In this document: piece after piece, positions 35,384 to 43,250 of the stretch | How the letters are laid out: each line of letters opens with the position of its first letter | How positions within the stretch are numbered: the stretch's first letter is position 1 | Assembly: GCA_964458575.1 (NCBI GenBank) | Contig: CAYWMD010000004.1 | Coordinates: 124,001 to 188,000 of the forward strand | Reading direction: 5' to 3' | Source: CAYWMD01 sp964458575 | Lineage (GTDB): Bacteria > Verrucomicrobiota > Verrucomicrobiia > Limisphaerales > JADLHS01 | DNA length: 64,000 bases | Made by a program: the position numbers and the translations under genes | The notes under the pieces: model-generated | Database searches by the model: none | Told to the model about the DNA's origin: nothing | What the model saw: the letters and a program-made list of their open reading frames with translations, nothing else

Positions 35384-36702
35384 AGCTCGCGCTCATCAGC
35401 ATCCTGCACGGGCTTTTCTCCGGCCGGCTCAAGCGCACCGTGCGGCTGGGCATCAAGAGCCTCTGGCTGCACCGCCTCCGTTCGCTGCTCACCGTGTTGG
35501 GCATTGTGTTCGGCGTCTGCTCGGTCATTGCCATGCTCGCCATCGGCGAGGGGGCCAGTTTCGAGGCGCAGGAACGGATCAAAAGTCTCGGCAGCCAGAA
35601 CATCATCCTGCGCAGCACCAAGCCGCCCGAGGAACAAAAGGTTTCCGACAAGGGCAGCCAGAGCTACGTCATCCAATACGGCCTCACCTATCCCGATGTG
35701 CAAACCATCCGCGCCACGATTCCCGGCGTCACCATTGTGCTGCCCGCCCGCGTGATCCGCGAATACGTCTGGCACATCAGCCGCCGCGTGGATTGCGACG
35801 TGGTCGGCACCGTTCCCTGGTATCCCGAACTGCGCAACCACCAGGTGGCCAGCGGCCGGTTCTTCACCGAGGCCGACATGGACGCGAAAGCCAGCGTCTG
35901 CGTGCTGGGCGCGGAAATGGCGCCGATTCTTTTCCCGATGGATTCGCCGCTGGGCAAACACGTTCGCGTCGGTGGCGAATACTATCAGGTCATCGGCGTC
36001 ATGGAGCCGCGCAGCACCACCGCCAGTGCTGACGATGCGACCGGCAATTCGGCCAAAGGCGCGAGTCATCAGATGTTCATCCCGCTGGAAACGGCGAGGA
36101 TGCGTTTTGGCGAGGTGCTGATGCGGCGGCGCACCGGCAGTTTCGAGGTCGAGCGCGTGCAATTGCACGAAGTCACAGTCAAGGTCGCTTCGCTGGAAAA
36201 AGTCATGAGCGTGGCCGGCGCCATCAAGCAGTTGCTCGAACACAACCACAAGAAGAAGGATTACGAAATCGTCGTGCCGCTGGAGTTGCTCAAGCGGGCC
36301 GAGGAAACCAAACGCATCTTCAACATCGTCCTCGGCTCCATCGCCGCCATTTCGCTACTGGTCGGCGGCATTGGTATCATGAACATTATGCTCGCGAGCG
36401 TCACCGAACGGACGCGTGAAATCGGCATCCGCCGGGCGCTCGGCGCGCGCCGACACGACATCGTGCTGCAATTCCTGATCGAAACCGTCCTGCTCGCCGG
36501 CGCGGGCGGAATCATTGGCGTATTTCTCGGTGTGGCGATTCCATTTATCGTTACCTGGACGGCTGGCATGAAGACCATCATCGCCTTCTGGTCGCCGCCG
36601 CTGGCCTTCACCATTTCGGGACTGGTGGGCGTTGTCTTCGGGCTTTATCCCGCGCTCCGGGCGGCAAGAATGGACCCCGTCGAAGCCTTGCGGCACGAAT
36701 AA
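35380..36702 (+). CDS. ABC transporter permease, MacB/FtsX type
   Basis: A 440-residue permease. The first membrane helix (SLLTVLGIVFGVCSVIAMLA) is followed by a large periplasmic domain (about residues 65-300, MacB_PCD-like, starting ARERIKSLGSQNIILR-like) and three C-terminal helices of the FtsX domain (IAAISLLVGGIGIMNIMLAS, FLIETVLLAGAGGIIGVFLG, FTISGLVGVVFGLYPALRAA), ending with the family's RMDPVEALRHE. The ATGA overlap ties it to the ATPase. It is a type VII mechanotransmission ABC system with the TolC-like and adaptor genes; the cargo is unknown. Confidence 0.93.
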   Translation: MKLALISILHGLFSGRLKRTVRLGIKSLWLHRLRSLLTVLGIVFGVCSVIAMLAIGEGASFEAQERIKSLGSQNIILRSTKPPEEQKVSDKGSQSYVIQYGLTYPDVQTIRATIPGVTIVLPARVIREYVWHISRRVDCDVVGTVPWYPELRNHQVASGRFFTEADMDAKASVCVLGAEMAPILFPMDSPLGKHVRVGGEYYQVIGVMEPRSTTASADDATGNSAKGASHQMFIPLETARMRFGEVLMRRRTGSFEVERVQLHEVTVKVASLEKVMSVAGAIKQLLEHNHKKKDYEIVVPLELLKRAEETKRIFNIVLGSIAAISLLVGGIGIMNIMLASVTERTREIGIRRALGARRHDIVLQFLIETVLLAGAGGIIGVFLGVAIPFIVTWTAGMKTIIAFWSPPLAFTISGLVGVVFGLYPALRAARMDPVEALRHE

Positions 36703-36792
36703 TTCGCCCCGAACGATCCGCTCAAGGGAGCTTGCGCCAAAGCCTTTTGATGGCAGAATACCCCTCGAATCCGAACCTGTTAGCAAAGCAAA

Positions 36793-38139
36793 ATGACTTC
36801 GACGGCACAAAAGAGTTCTGCACCGGCGGCCGCGTATTTGGAAAAGTTCAGCCGCTTCGAGCGCGAAGCCGGCCAGCCGAAGTGGCTGCTGCCCATCCGC
36901 AACGCGGGCCTGGCGCGCTTTGGCGAACTCGGCCTGCCCACGTTGCAGGACGAGGACTGGCGCTTCACGAACGTCGCGCCCATCGCGAAGCTGCCGTTCA
37001 AGCCCGCGTTTGATCCGACCTCCGGCGTTGCACTCGAAGCCGTCGCGGGTCTTGCCTTCGCCCGGCTCCCCGGTCCGCGGCTGGTTTTTGTCAACGGCCA
37101 TTTCACCGCGGAGCTTTCGTCGGTGAAAAATCTCCCCGCCGGCGTGAAGGCCGGCAGCCTCGCGGCCGCGCTGGCGAACGACGCGGCGTTTCTGGAAAAG
37201 CATCTGGGCCGTTACGCGCAGAACGCGGACAACGGCTTCACCGCGCTCAACCAGGCCTTCTTCCTGGACGGCGGATTCGTTCATGTCCCGGCGGGCCAGA
37301 CCGTCGAAGAACCGATCCAGTTCGTCTATGTTTCCACGGCGAAACAAAACGGCACGACGTTTCATCCGCGCAATCTCGTCATCGCCGAGTCGAACAGCCA
37401 GGTGACGATTCTGGAAAGCTACGTCGCGCTGGGCGGTTCGCACTATTTCACCAACGCCGTCACGGAGTTGTTCGCCGGCGACAACGCGCGTTTGGAGTTC
37501 GTGAAGTTTCAAGATGAAGCGGACGACGCGTTTCATATCGCCGCCTTCCATGGGGAGTTCGGTCGGGCCAGTCAGGTGAACGTCCACTCTTTCGCACTCG
37601 GCGCGAAGCTTTCCCGCAACAACATCCGCACGAAGCTCGCCGGCGAAGGGTTGGAGTGCATCCTGAACGGACTTTACCTCACGCGCGGCGAGCAATTGGC
37701 GGATCACCACATGGTGGTCGAGCACGCGCAGCCGCATTGCGCCAGCCACGAGTATTTCAACGGTATCCTCGACGATAAATCCAAGGGCGTCTTTCACGGC
37801 CGCATCCTCGTGCGGCCCATCGCGCAAAAGACCGACGCCAAACAAACCAACAAGAACCTGCTGCTCTCTGACGACGCCACCGCCGACACCAAACCGCAAT
37901 TGGAGATTTACGCGGACGACGTGAAATGCACGCACGGCGCGACCATCGGCCAGTTGAACGAGGAATCCATTTTTTACCTCCGCACCCGCGGCATTGGCCC
38001 GGAGACGGCGCGGCGGATGTTGATTCATGCCTTCGCCGGCGAAATCATCGAACGTATCCAGCACGAACCGGCACGCCAGGAGTTGGACAAGCTGGTTTGG
38101 GAAAGGTTGGAAGCAAATCCACATCTGGCCGAGAAATGA
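36793..38139 (+). CDS. sufD: Fe-S cluster assembly protein SufD
   Basis: A 448-residue SufB/SufD-family beta-helix protein. The family's C-terminal half is clear: HHMVVEHAQPHCASHEYFNG, KGVFHGRILVRPIAQKTDA, NLLLSDDATADTKPQLEIYA, DVKCTHGATIGQLNEESIFY, and a final helix region RGIGPETARRMLIHAFAGEI. The short N-terminal helical domain and the missing SufB Cys-rich N-terminus support SufD over SufB. It normally acts as a SufBC2D complex that builds Fe-S clusters. In this window SufB and SufC are absent, and the upstream neighbours are a MacB-type transporter. Confidence 0.9.
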   Translation: MTSTAQKSSAPAAAYLEKFSRFEREAGQPKWLLPIRNAGLARFGELGLPTLQDEDWRFTNVAPIAKLPFKPAFDPTSGVALEAVAGLAFARLPGPRLVFVNGHFTAELSSVKNLPAGVKAGSLAAALANDAAFLEKHLGRYAQNADNGFTALNQAFFLDGGFVHVPAGQTVEEPIQFVYVSTAKQNGTTFHPRNLVIAESNSQVTILESYVALGGSHYFTNAVTELFAGDNARLEFVKFQDEADDAFHIAAFHGEFGRASQVNVHSFALGAKLSRNNIRTKLAGEGLECILNGLYLTRGEQLADHHMVVEHAQPHCASHEYFNGILDDKSKGVFHGRILVRPIAQKTDAKQTNKNLLLSDDATADTKPQLEIYADDVKCTHGATIGQLNEESIFYLRTRGIGPETARRMLIHAFAGEIIERIQHEPARQELDKLVWERLEANPHLAEK

Positions 38140-38144
38140 TTTTG

Positions 38145-38228
38145 AACCACGAAATACACGAAACACACGAAAAGCAGACGAAGGCGGAAAGTCAGACTCT
38201 TGTGTCTCGTTTCGTGTGTTTCATGGTT
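38145..38228. repeat. Imperfect inverted repeat between sufD and sufU
   Basis: The left arm (AACCACGAAATACACGAAACACACGAAA) pairs with the right arm TTTCGTGTGTTTCATGGTT. The left arm has one extra nine-base unit and one mismatch. The unit belongs to the ACCACGAA-TACACGAA family of interspersed palindromic repeats seen in many unrelated genomes. It lies inside the suf operon, six bases after the sufD stop. Confidence 0.8.
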
Positions 38229-38239
38229 AGATTCCATGT

Positions 38240-38695
38240 ATGTTCGACGACTTGAGCGATCTTTATCAGCAGACGATCCTGGATCACTGCAAGAAGCCGC
38301 GGAATTTCCGCGAAATGCCCGAGGCGTCCTGCTCCGCTCAAGGACACAACCCACTTTGTGGCGACCAGCTCAAGCTCTTCCTCATCCTCGAGAACGGCGC
38401 GATCAAAGACATCAGCTTCGTCGGCTCGGGCTGTTGCATCTCGAAAGCTTCGGCATCGTTGCTGACGGAATTCGCCCGGGGCAAAACCAAAGCCGACGTG
38501 GAAAGGATGTTCGCGCACGTGCACGACATGGTGACCACCGGCAAAATCGCCGAGGACGTGGGCAAGCTCGCGGTGTTTGCCGGCGTTTACAAATATCCCG
38601 CCCGGGTGAAGTGCGCCATTCTCTCCTGGCACGCCGTGATGGCCGCACTCAAAGGCGATACCGGCTCGGTGACCACCGAGTCGGAAGCCAACTGA
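38240..38695 (+). CDS. sufU: SufU-type iron-sulfur assembly protein
   Basis: A 151-residue SufU/IscU-fold protein. The zinc/sulfur ligands of SufU are in place: Cys40 and Asp42 in NPLCGDQL, Cys65 (or 66) in VGSGCCISKASAS, and Cys125 in ARVKCAILSW. The insertion between the second and third ligands that separates SufU from IscU is present. SufU takes persulfide sulfur from the cysteine desulfurase SufS, encoded two genes downstream. It probably belongs to one operon with sufD, sufT and sufS. Confidence 0.93.
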   Translation: MFDDLSDLYQQTILDHCKKPRNFREMPEASCSAQGHNPLCGDQLKLFLILENGAIKDISFVGSGCCISKASASLLTEFARGKTKADVERMFAHVHDMVTTGKIAEDVGKLAVFAGVYKYPARVKCAILSWHAVMAALKGDTGSVTTESEAN

Positions 38696-38742
38696 CCATT
38701 TTCCTCGGAGACAGCCGACAAAAAACCAGCTATCTTTTTGCC

Positions 38743-39291
38743 ATGAACCATGAACCCAAAACTCTGACGCGCGACGTCGAGGCCTCCGTCGTGCCGGTGG
38801 GCACGAAGGTCACCCTGATGAAGGGCGAGACGGCCCACATCACCCAGTCGCTTGGCGGCACTTACACCGTCATCGTCAACGGCAACATGTTCCGCATCGA
38901 ATCCAAGGACGCGGACGCGCTCGGCTTGGAAGTGCAGGCCAGACCCGCCGCCGCCACCACCGGCCCGGTGACCCAGGAGCAGTTGGAGAAGCAGGTCTGG
39001 GATTCGCTCAAGACCTGCTACGACCCGGAAATCCCGGTCAACATCGTGGACCTCGGGCTGATTTACGATTGCCACCTCACGCCCATCGGCGCGAACAACT
39101 ACAAGGCCGATGTGAAGATGACCCTCACCGCGCCCGGATGCGGCATGGGGCCGGTACTGGCGCAGGACGTGCAAACCAAATTGCTGAATCTCGAACCGAT
39201 TGACGAAGCCAACGTGGAACTGGTCTGGGACCCGCCGTGGAATCAAAGCATGATGACCGAGGCGGCGAAGCTCCAGCTCGGTTTGATGTAG
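38743..39291 (+). CDS. sufT: SufT-family (DUF59/MIP18) Fe-S assembly protein
   Basis: A 182-residue protein. The N-terminal 70 residues (VGTKVTLMKGETAHITQSLG, YTVIVNGNMFRIESKDADAL) are the extension that marks long SufT proteins. The MIP18/DUF59 domain follows from about residue 78: VWDSLKTCYDPEIPVNIVDL, GLIYDCHL, KMTLTAPGCGMGPVLAQDVQ, with the conserved Cys in APGCGMG and the final WDPPWNQSMMTEAAK. SufT helps deliver clusters to target proteins. The ATG after a run of T residues fits the domain boundary. Confidence 0.9.
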   Translation: MNHEPKTLTRDVEASVVPVGTKVTLMKGETAHITQSLGGTYTVIVNGNMFRIESKDADALGLEVQARPAAATTGPVTQEQLEKQVWDSLKTCYDPEIPVNIVDLGLIYDCHLTPIGANNYKADVKMTLTAPGCGMGPVLAQDVQTKLLNLEPIDEANVELVWDPPWNQSMMTEAAKLQLGLM

Positions 39292-39341
39292 CAGCCGACG
39301 TGAGGAGGCTCTGACGGAAATGAACGATGTGAGTGAGTCAG

Positions 39342-39416
39342 CCGGTGAGTGGGTGAGTCGGAGTTTCTGCATCGAACCTGGGATCTCCCACTCACCGGCC
39401 CACCCACTCACCCACT
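39342..39416. repeat. Inverted repeat with duplicated right arm between sufT and sufS
   Basis: CCGGTGAGTGGG (39342-39353) is a perfect 12-base inverse of CCCACTCACCGG (39387-39398), and AGTGGGTGAG (39348-39357) is also the inverse of CTCACCCACT (39407-39416). Two mutually exclusive stems can form. The structure ends 16 bases before the sufS ATG, so it could affect sufS translation or processing of the operon mRNA. Confidence 0.75.
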
Positions 39417-39432
39417 TACGCCGCAGAACTGC

Positions 39433-40668
39433 ATGAGCCGCCCCACTCCAGACTGGTTTGCCCTCCGGCAGGACTTTCCGATCCTCGACCAGAAAGTCCA
39501 CGGCCAGCCGCTGATCTATTTCGACAACGCCGCCACGTCGCAAAAGCCGCGCGCGGTCATTGAGGCGCTGGTTCATTACTACGAGTACGACAACGCCAAC
39601 GTCCATCGCGGCATCCACGAGTTGAGCAATCGAGCCACCATGGCTTACGAAGCTGCCCGCGTTCGTGCCGCGAAATTTATTAACGCTCCCAGCACCGACG
39701 AAATCGTCTTCACTCGCGGCACGACCGAAGGCATCAACCTCGTCGCCAATTCCTGGGGCACGAAAAACCTCAAGCCCGGTGACGTGATTCTGCTCACGGA
39801 GATGGAGCACCACAGCAACCTCGTGCCGTGGCAATTGCTCGCCCAACGCACCGGGGCCAAGCTCACCTATGTGCCCGTCACCGGCGATGACGCGTTGCTC
39901 GATTTGACCAAGCTGGACTCAGTTCTCACCAAACAGGTGAAACTCTTCGCGATGGTTCACATCTCGAACTCGATGGGCACAGTCAATCCTGTCGCGGACC
40001 TTTGTGCCCGCGCGCGCACGCTTGGTATCACTACGCTGGTGGACGGCGCCCAAAGCGCCGGGCACATGCCGGTGGACGTGCAGGCCATCGACTGCGATTT
40101 CTTTGCGTTCTCCGGCCACAAAATCTGCGGGCCCACCGGCATCGGCGTGCTGTGGGGACGGCAGGAATTGCTCGACGCCATGCCACCGTATCAGGGCGGT
40201 GGCGAAATGATTTTGACCGTCGAATACCAGAAGACCGAGTTCAAGAAGGCGCCGCACCGGTTCGAAGCCGGCACGCCGGACATCTCCGGCCCCATCGGTC
40301 TGCACGCCGCGATGGATTATCTCGACGCCATTGGCCGCGAAAATATTTTCCGGCACGATCAGGAACTCGCGAACTACGCTTACGAGAAACTTGCCGCGTT
40401 ACAAAACATCCGCCTCTTCGGCCCGAGACGAAACCGCGCCGGCCTCGTGAGCTTTTTGCTGAAGGACGTTCATGCGCACGACGTAGTGACGTTGGCCGAC
40501 CAGGCCGGTGTGGCGTTGCGCGGTGGCCATCATTGCACCCAGCCTTTGATGCACAAATTGGGAGTTGAATCCACCGCCCGGGCAAGTTTCTATTTTTACA
40601 ACACCAAGGACGAGGTGGACCGATTTGTTCAAGTTGTCAGAGAAATCCAAAAATTCTTCGCGACTTGA
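39433..40668 (+). CDS. sufS: Cysteine desulfurase SufS (class II)
   Basis: A 411-residue PLP-dependent enzyme that removes sulfur from cysteine and passes it to SufU. The N-terminal IYFDNAATSQKPRAV, the EHHSNLVPWQ segment, the PLP lysine in FSGHKICGPTGIGVLWG (Lys230) and the active Cys in LRGGHHCTQPLM (Cys368) are all present; the short RGGHHC loop is typical of group II enzymes. An upstream in-frame ATG would pull the repeat region into the protein, so the inner ATG was chosen. The family ending KDEVDRFVQVVREIQKFF is complete. Confidence 0.95.
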   Translation: MSRPTPDWFALRQDFPILDQKVHGQPLIYFDNAATSQKPRAVIEALVHYYEYDNANVHRGIHELSNRATMAYEAARVRAAKFINAPSTDEIVFTRGTTEGINLVANSWGTKNLKPGDVILLTEMEHHSNLVPWQLLAQRTGAKLTYVPVTGDDALLDLTKLDSVLTKQVKLFAMVHISNSMGTVNPVADLCARARTLGITTLVDGAQSAGHMPVDVQAIDCDFFAFSGHKICGPTGIGVLWGRQELLDAMPPYQGGGEMILTVEYQKTEFKKAPHRFEAGTPDISGPIGLHAAMDYLDAIGRENIFRHDQELANYAYEKLAALQNIRLFGPRRNRAGLVSFLLKDVHAHDVVTLADQAGVALRGGHHCTQPLMHKLGVESTARASFYFYNTKDEVDRFVQVVREIQKFFAT

Positions 40669-40676
40669 GGCACACC

Positions 40677-41474
40677 ATGCAGAAGCTTCGCCTGGCGGCA
40701 ATTGGGATACTTTGCACCACAACATTATGTCTACTTGCCGCGGAGGAAAAAGCGGCGGACGTCGCTTTTACCTCCAACCACGACCGATCCACCCAGCGTT
40801 ACCTGATCAAATTGCCTGAAGGCGAATTACCGAAACCCGCTGCGCTCTTGGTCGCCTTGCACGGTCATGGTTCGGACCGTCACCAGTTCATGAATCCATC
40901 GCGCGATGAGACGCAGGCGGCGCTGGACGTGGCGCGAAGCAATCGGTGCATTTACGTGTCGCCAGATTACCGGGCGAAGACTTCCTGGATGGGACCGGCG
41001 GCGGAAGCGGATTTGGTTCAGATCATTGCCGACCTCAAGCAGCAATATCAAATCAGCAAAACTATCCTGTGCGGCGGCTCTATGGGCGGGACGGGCGCGT
41101 TGACGTTTGCGACCCTGCATCCCGAATTGATTGATGGCGTCGTGGCGATGAATGGCACGGCAAACTTGGTGGAGTATGAAAATTTTCAAGATGCGATCCA
41201 GGCTTCCTTCGGCGGGACGAAGCGTCAGGTGTTTCAGGAATACAAGAAGCGCAGTGCCGAATATTGGCCCGAGCGGTTGACGATGCCCCTGGCGATGACG
41301 CTTGGCGGGCAGGACCGGAGCGTTCCCCCAGACAGCGCTTTACGATTGGGAAAAGTGCTGCAATCCCTTGGGCGACCCGTGAAGGTCATTTACCGCGAAT
41401 CAGGGGGGCACTCGACGAATTACCGGGATGCGATGGAAGCGTTTCAGTTTGTGTTCGATGCGTTGGGCCAATGA
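40677..41474 (+). CDS. Secreted alpha/beta hydrolase (esterase/PHB-depolymerase-like)
   Basis: A 265-residue exported hydrolase with signal peptide MQKLRLAAIGILCTTTLCLL. It has the oxyanion region LLVALHGHGSDRH, nucleophile elbow LCGGSMGGTGALT (Ser in G-x-S-x-G), an acid candidate in GGQDRSVPPDS, and the His in RESGGHSTNYRD. The overall layout is that of feruloyl/acetyl esterases and PHB-depolymerase-like enzymes, so an ester of a plant polysaccharide or polyester is the likely class of substrate. It starts eight bases after sufS, though function suggests it is an independent gene reading through from the suf operon. Confidence 0.85.
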   Translation: MQKLRLAAIGILCTTTLCLLAAEEKAADVAFTSNHDRSTQRYLIKLPEGELPKPAALLVALHGHGSDRHQFMNPSRDETQAALDVARSNRCIYVSPDYRAKTSWMGPAAEADLVQIIADLKQQYQISKTILCGGSMGGTGALTFATLHPELIDGVVAMNGTANLVEYENFQDAIQASFGGTKRQVFQEYKKRSAEYWPERLTMPLAMTLGGQDRSVPPDSALRLGKVLQSLGRPVKVIYRESGGHSTNYRDAMEAFQFVFDALGQ

Positions 41475-41494
41475 GCGGAGCGCGGGTTGGCGTC

Positions 41495-41532
41495 CAAGCT
41501 TCAGCTTGTTCCGGGCGGACAGGCTAAAGCCT
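41495..41532. repeat. Pair of short palindromes after the hydrolase gene
   Basis: CAAGCT-TC-AGCTTG (41495-41508) and AGGCT-AA-AGCCT (41521-41532) are two perfect small hairpins 12 bases apart. Paired palindromes of this kind (the caagctNNagcttg / aggctNNagcctg type) recur between genes in many bacteria, especially Verrucomicrobiota and Planctomycetota. They may also slow transcription after the hydrolase gene. Confidence 0.55.
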
Positions 41533-41631
41533 GAACTCCAACGGCACTCGCGGACCCGGCGGTTCGCACGCCTGGCCAACTCAGTTTTTTTGAATTGAAA
41601 CCGACCGGCCGCAGTCGGAAAGATCTCTGAT

Positions 41632-43017
41632 ATGAACAAACCATCGAACAGCACCACCCGTCGCGATTTCCTGAAAACCACCGGCCGCCTGGCCGCGGTC
41701 TCTGCCTTGGCGGGCACGGCCATTCCCTATGTCCACGCAGCAGGGAGCGACACCATCCAGGTGGTCTTGATTGGTTGTGGCGGACGCGGGACGGGCGCGG
41801 CGTCGCAGGCGCTTTCGACCAAGTCCGGCCCGATCAAGCTGGTCGCCATGGCGGATGTCTTCGACGGCAAGCTGAAGAACAGTTACCAGGAACTGAAGAA
41901 GCGTCACGCCGACCAGGTCCAGGTGCCGGAGGAGCGGAAATTCATCGGCTTCGACGGGTATCAGAAGGCGATGGACTGCCTGAAACCGGGCGACATCGCG
42001 ATTTTTACCACGCCACCGGCGTTTCGCTGGGTTCATTTTGGTTACGCCATTCAGAAGGGCTTGAATGTTTTCATGGAAAAACCCGTCACGGTGGACGGCC
42101 CGACCACGAAGAAACTGCTGGCGCTCGCCGAGGCGTCCGAGAAAAAGAACCTGAAGGTGGGTGTCGGCCTGATGGTCCGGCACTGCCAGGGCCGGCAGCA
42201 ACTGCACGAGCGCATTCAACAGGGTGAAATCGGCGACCTGACGTTGCTGCGGGCGTATCGCATGGGCGGGCCGGCTGGCAACGCCGGTCCGAAACCGGCC
42301 GGCATGAACGAACTGCTCTATCAGGTCCAACGCTTCCACGGTTTTCTCTGGGCCAGCGGCGGCTTGTTCAGTGACTACAACATCCACCAAATTGACGAGT
42401 GTTGCTGGATGAAGAATGCCTGGCCGGTGAAAGCCCACGCCACCGGCGGCCGGCATTATCGCGGCGACAGCCTGGACCAGAACTTTGACAACTATTCGGT
42501 CGAATTCACCTTTGCCGACGGCATGAGATTCTTCTTTGTCGGGCGGAGCGAAAAGGGTTGCTTCGACGAATTCGCCAGCTACGCACATGGCACCAGGGGT
42601 TCGGCAATCATCTCAACCCATGTGCACACGCCCGGTCGCGTTCGCATCTTCAAAAACCAACTGCCCAACCTGCGCGACTTTCGCAGCGCGAACGTGGCCT
42701 GGTCGTTTTCCCAACCGAACGAGACCGAGCCGAATCCTTACCAGTTGGAATGGGACGATCTGGTCACCGCGATCCGCGCGGACAAGCCCTACAACGAGGC
42801 CAAACGCGGCGCCATCGCCAGCCTGGTCACCTCCATGGGCCGGATGGCGGCGCATACGGGCCAGGTGATCACGTACGAGGACATGCTCGAGTGCCCGCAC
42901 GAATTTGCCCCCACCGTGGACCAGTTGACCATGAATTCCCCCGCGCCGTTGCAACTGGCCGCGAATGGCAAGTATCCCGTCCCTGAGCCGGGCATCAAGA
43001 CCGACCGGGAATATTAG
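41632..43017 (+). CDS. Tat-exported Gfo/Idh/MocA-family oxidoreductase
   Basis: A 461-residue exported oxidoreductase. The Tat signal (TTRRDFLKTTGRLAAVSALA) is followed by the nucleotide motif VVLIGCGGRGTGAASQA and the family EKP motif in NVFMEKPVTVDGPT. Conserved C-terminal landmarks include GVGLMVRHCQGRQQLHERI, WASGGLFSDYNIHQIDECCW (with the metal/substrate His) and the TSMGRMAAHTGQVITYEDM segment shared by this exported subfamily. It is only distantly similar in sequence to the other Gfo/Idh protein in the window (5.1-6.4 kb). Substrate unknown, probably a sugar or its derivative. Confidence 0.93.
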   Translation: MNKPSNSTTRRDFLKTTGRLAAVSALAGTAIPYVHAAGSDTIQVVLIGCGGRGTGAASQALSTKSGPIKLVAMADVFDGKLKNSYQELKKRHADQVQVPEERKFIGFDGYQKAMDCLKPGDIAIFTTPPAFRWVHFGYAIQKGLNVFMEKPVTVDGPTTKKLLALAEASEKKNLKVGVGLMVRHCQGRQQLHERIQQGEIGDLTLLRAYRMGGPAGNAGPKPAGMNELLYQVQRFHGFLWASGGLFSDYNIHQIDECCWMKNAWPVKAHATGGRHYRGDSLDQNFDNYSVEFTFADGMRFFFVGRSEKGCFDEFASYAHGTRGSAIISTHVHTPGRVRIFKNQLPNLRDFRSANVAWSFSQPNETEPNPYQLEWDDLVTAIRADKPYNEAKRGAIASLVTSMGRMAAHTGQVITYEDMLECPHEFAPTVDQLTMNSPAPLQLAANGKYPVPEPGIKTDREY

Positions 43018-43250
43018 CCCGCGTCTGGTCAGGCCGGCCGGAGTTCGACTTTTCTCCACCAGCCCCTCAGCGCGAAACCCCTCGCCGCGTCGCTGAGGTG
43101 TGCGCTGGCCGCGCCGTTGCTGACGCCTGGTGATGCCCCTTCGCCTCTCTTCCTCCGGTCAACCGCCGTGTGTTTCCGGCGTTAGCGTGCGGTTGCCGCG
43201 GTCGTTTCGACATTCCGCCAACCTTGGACTAACTTTGAGCGGAGTCTTTT

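Noticed and set aside
36355..38166. 603-codon minus-strand open frame opposite sufD
   Set aside because: sufD motifs on the plus strand are decisive; the other frame has no recognisable domain.
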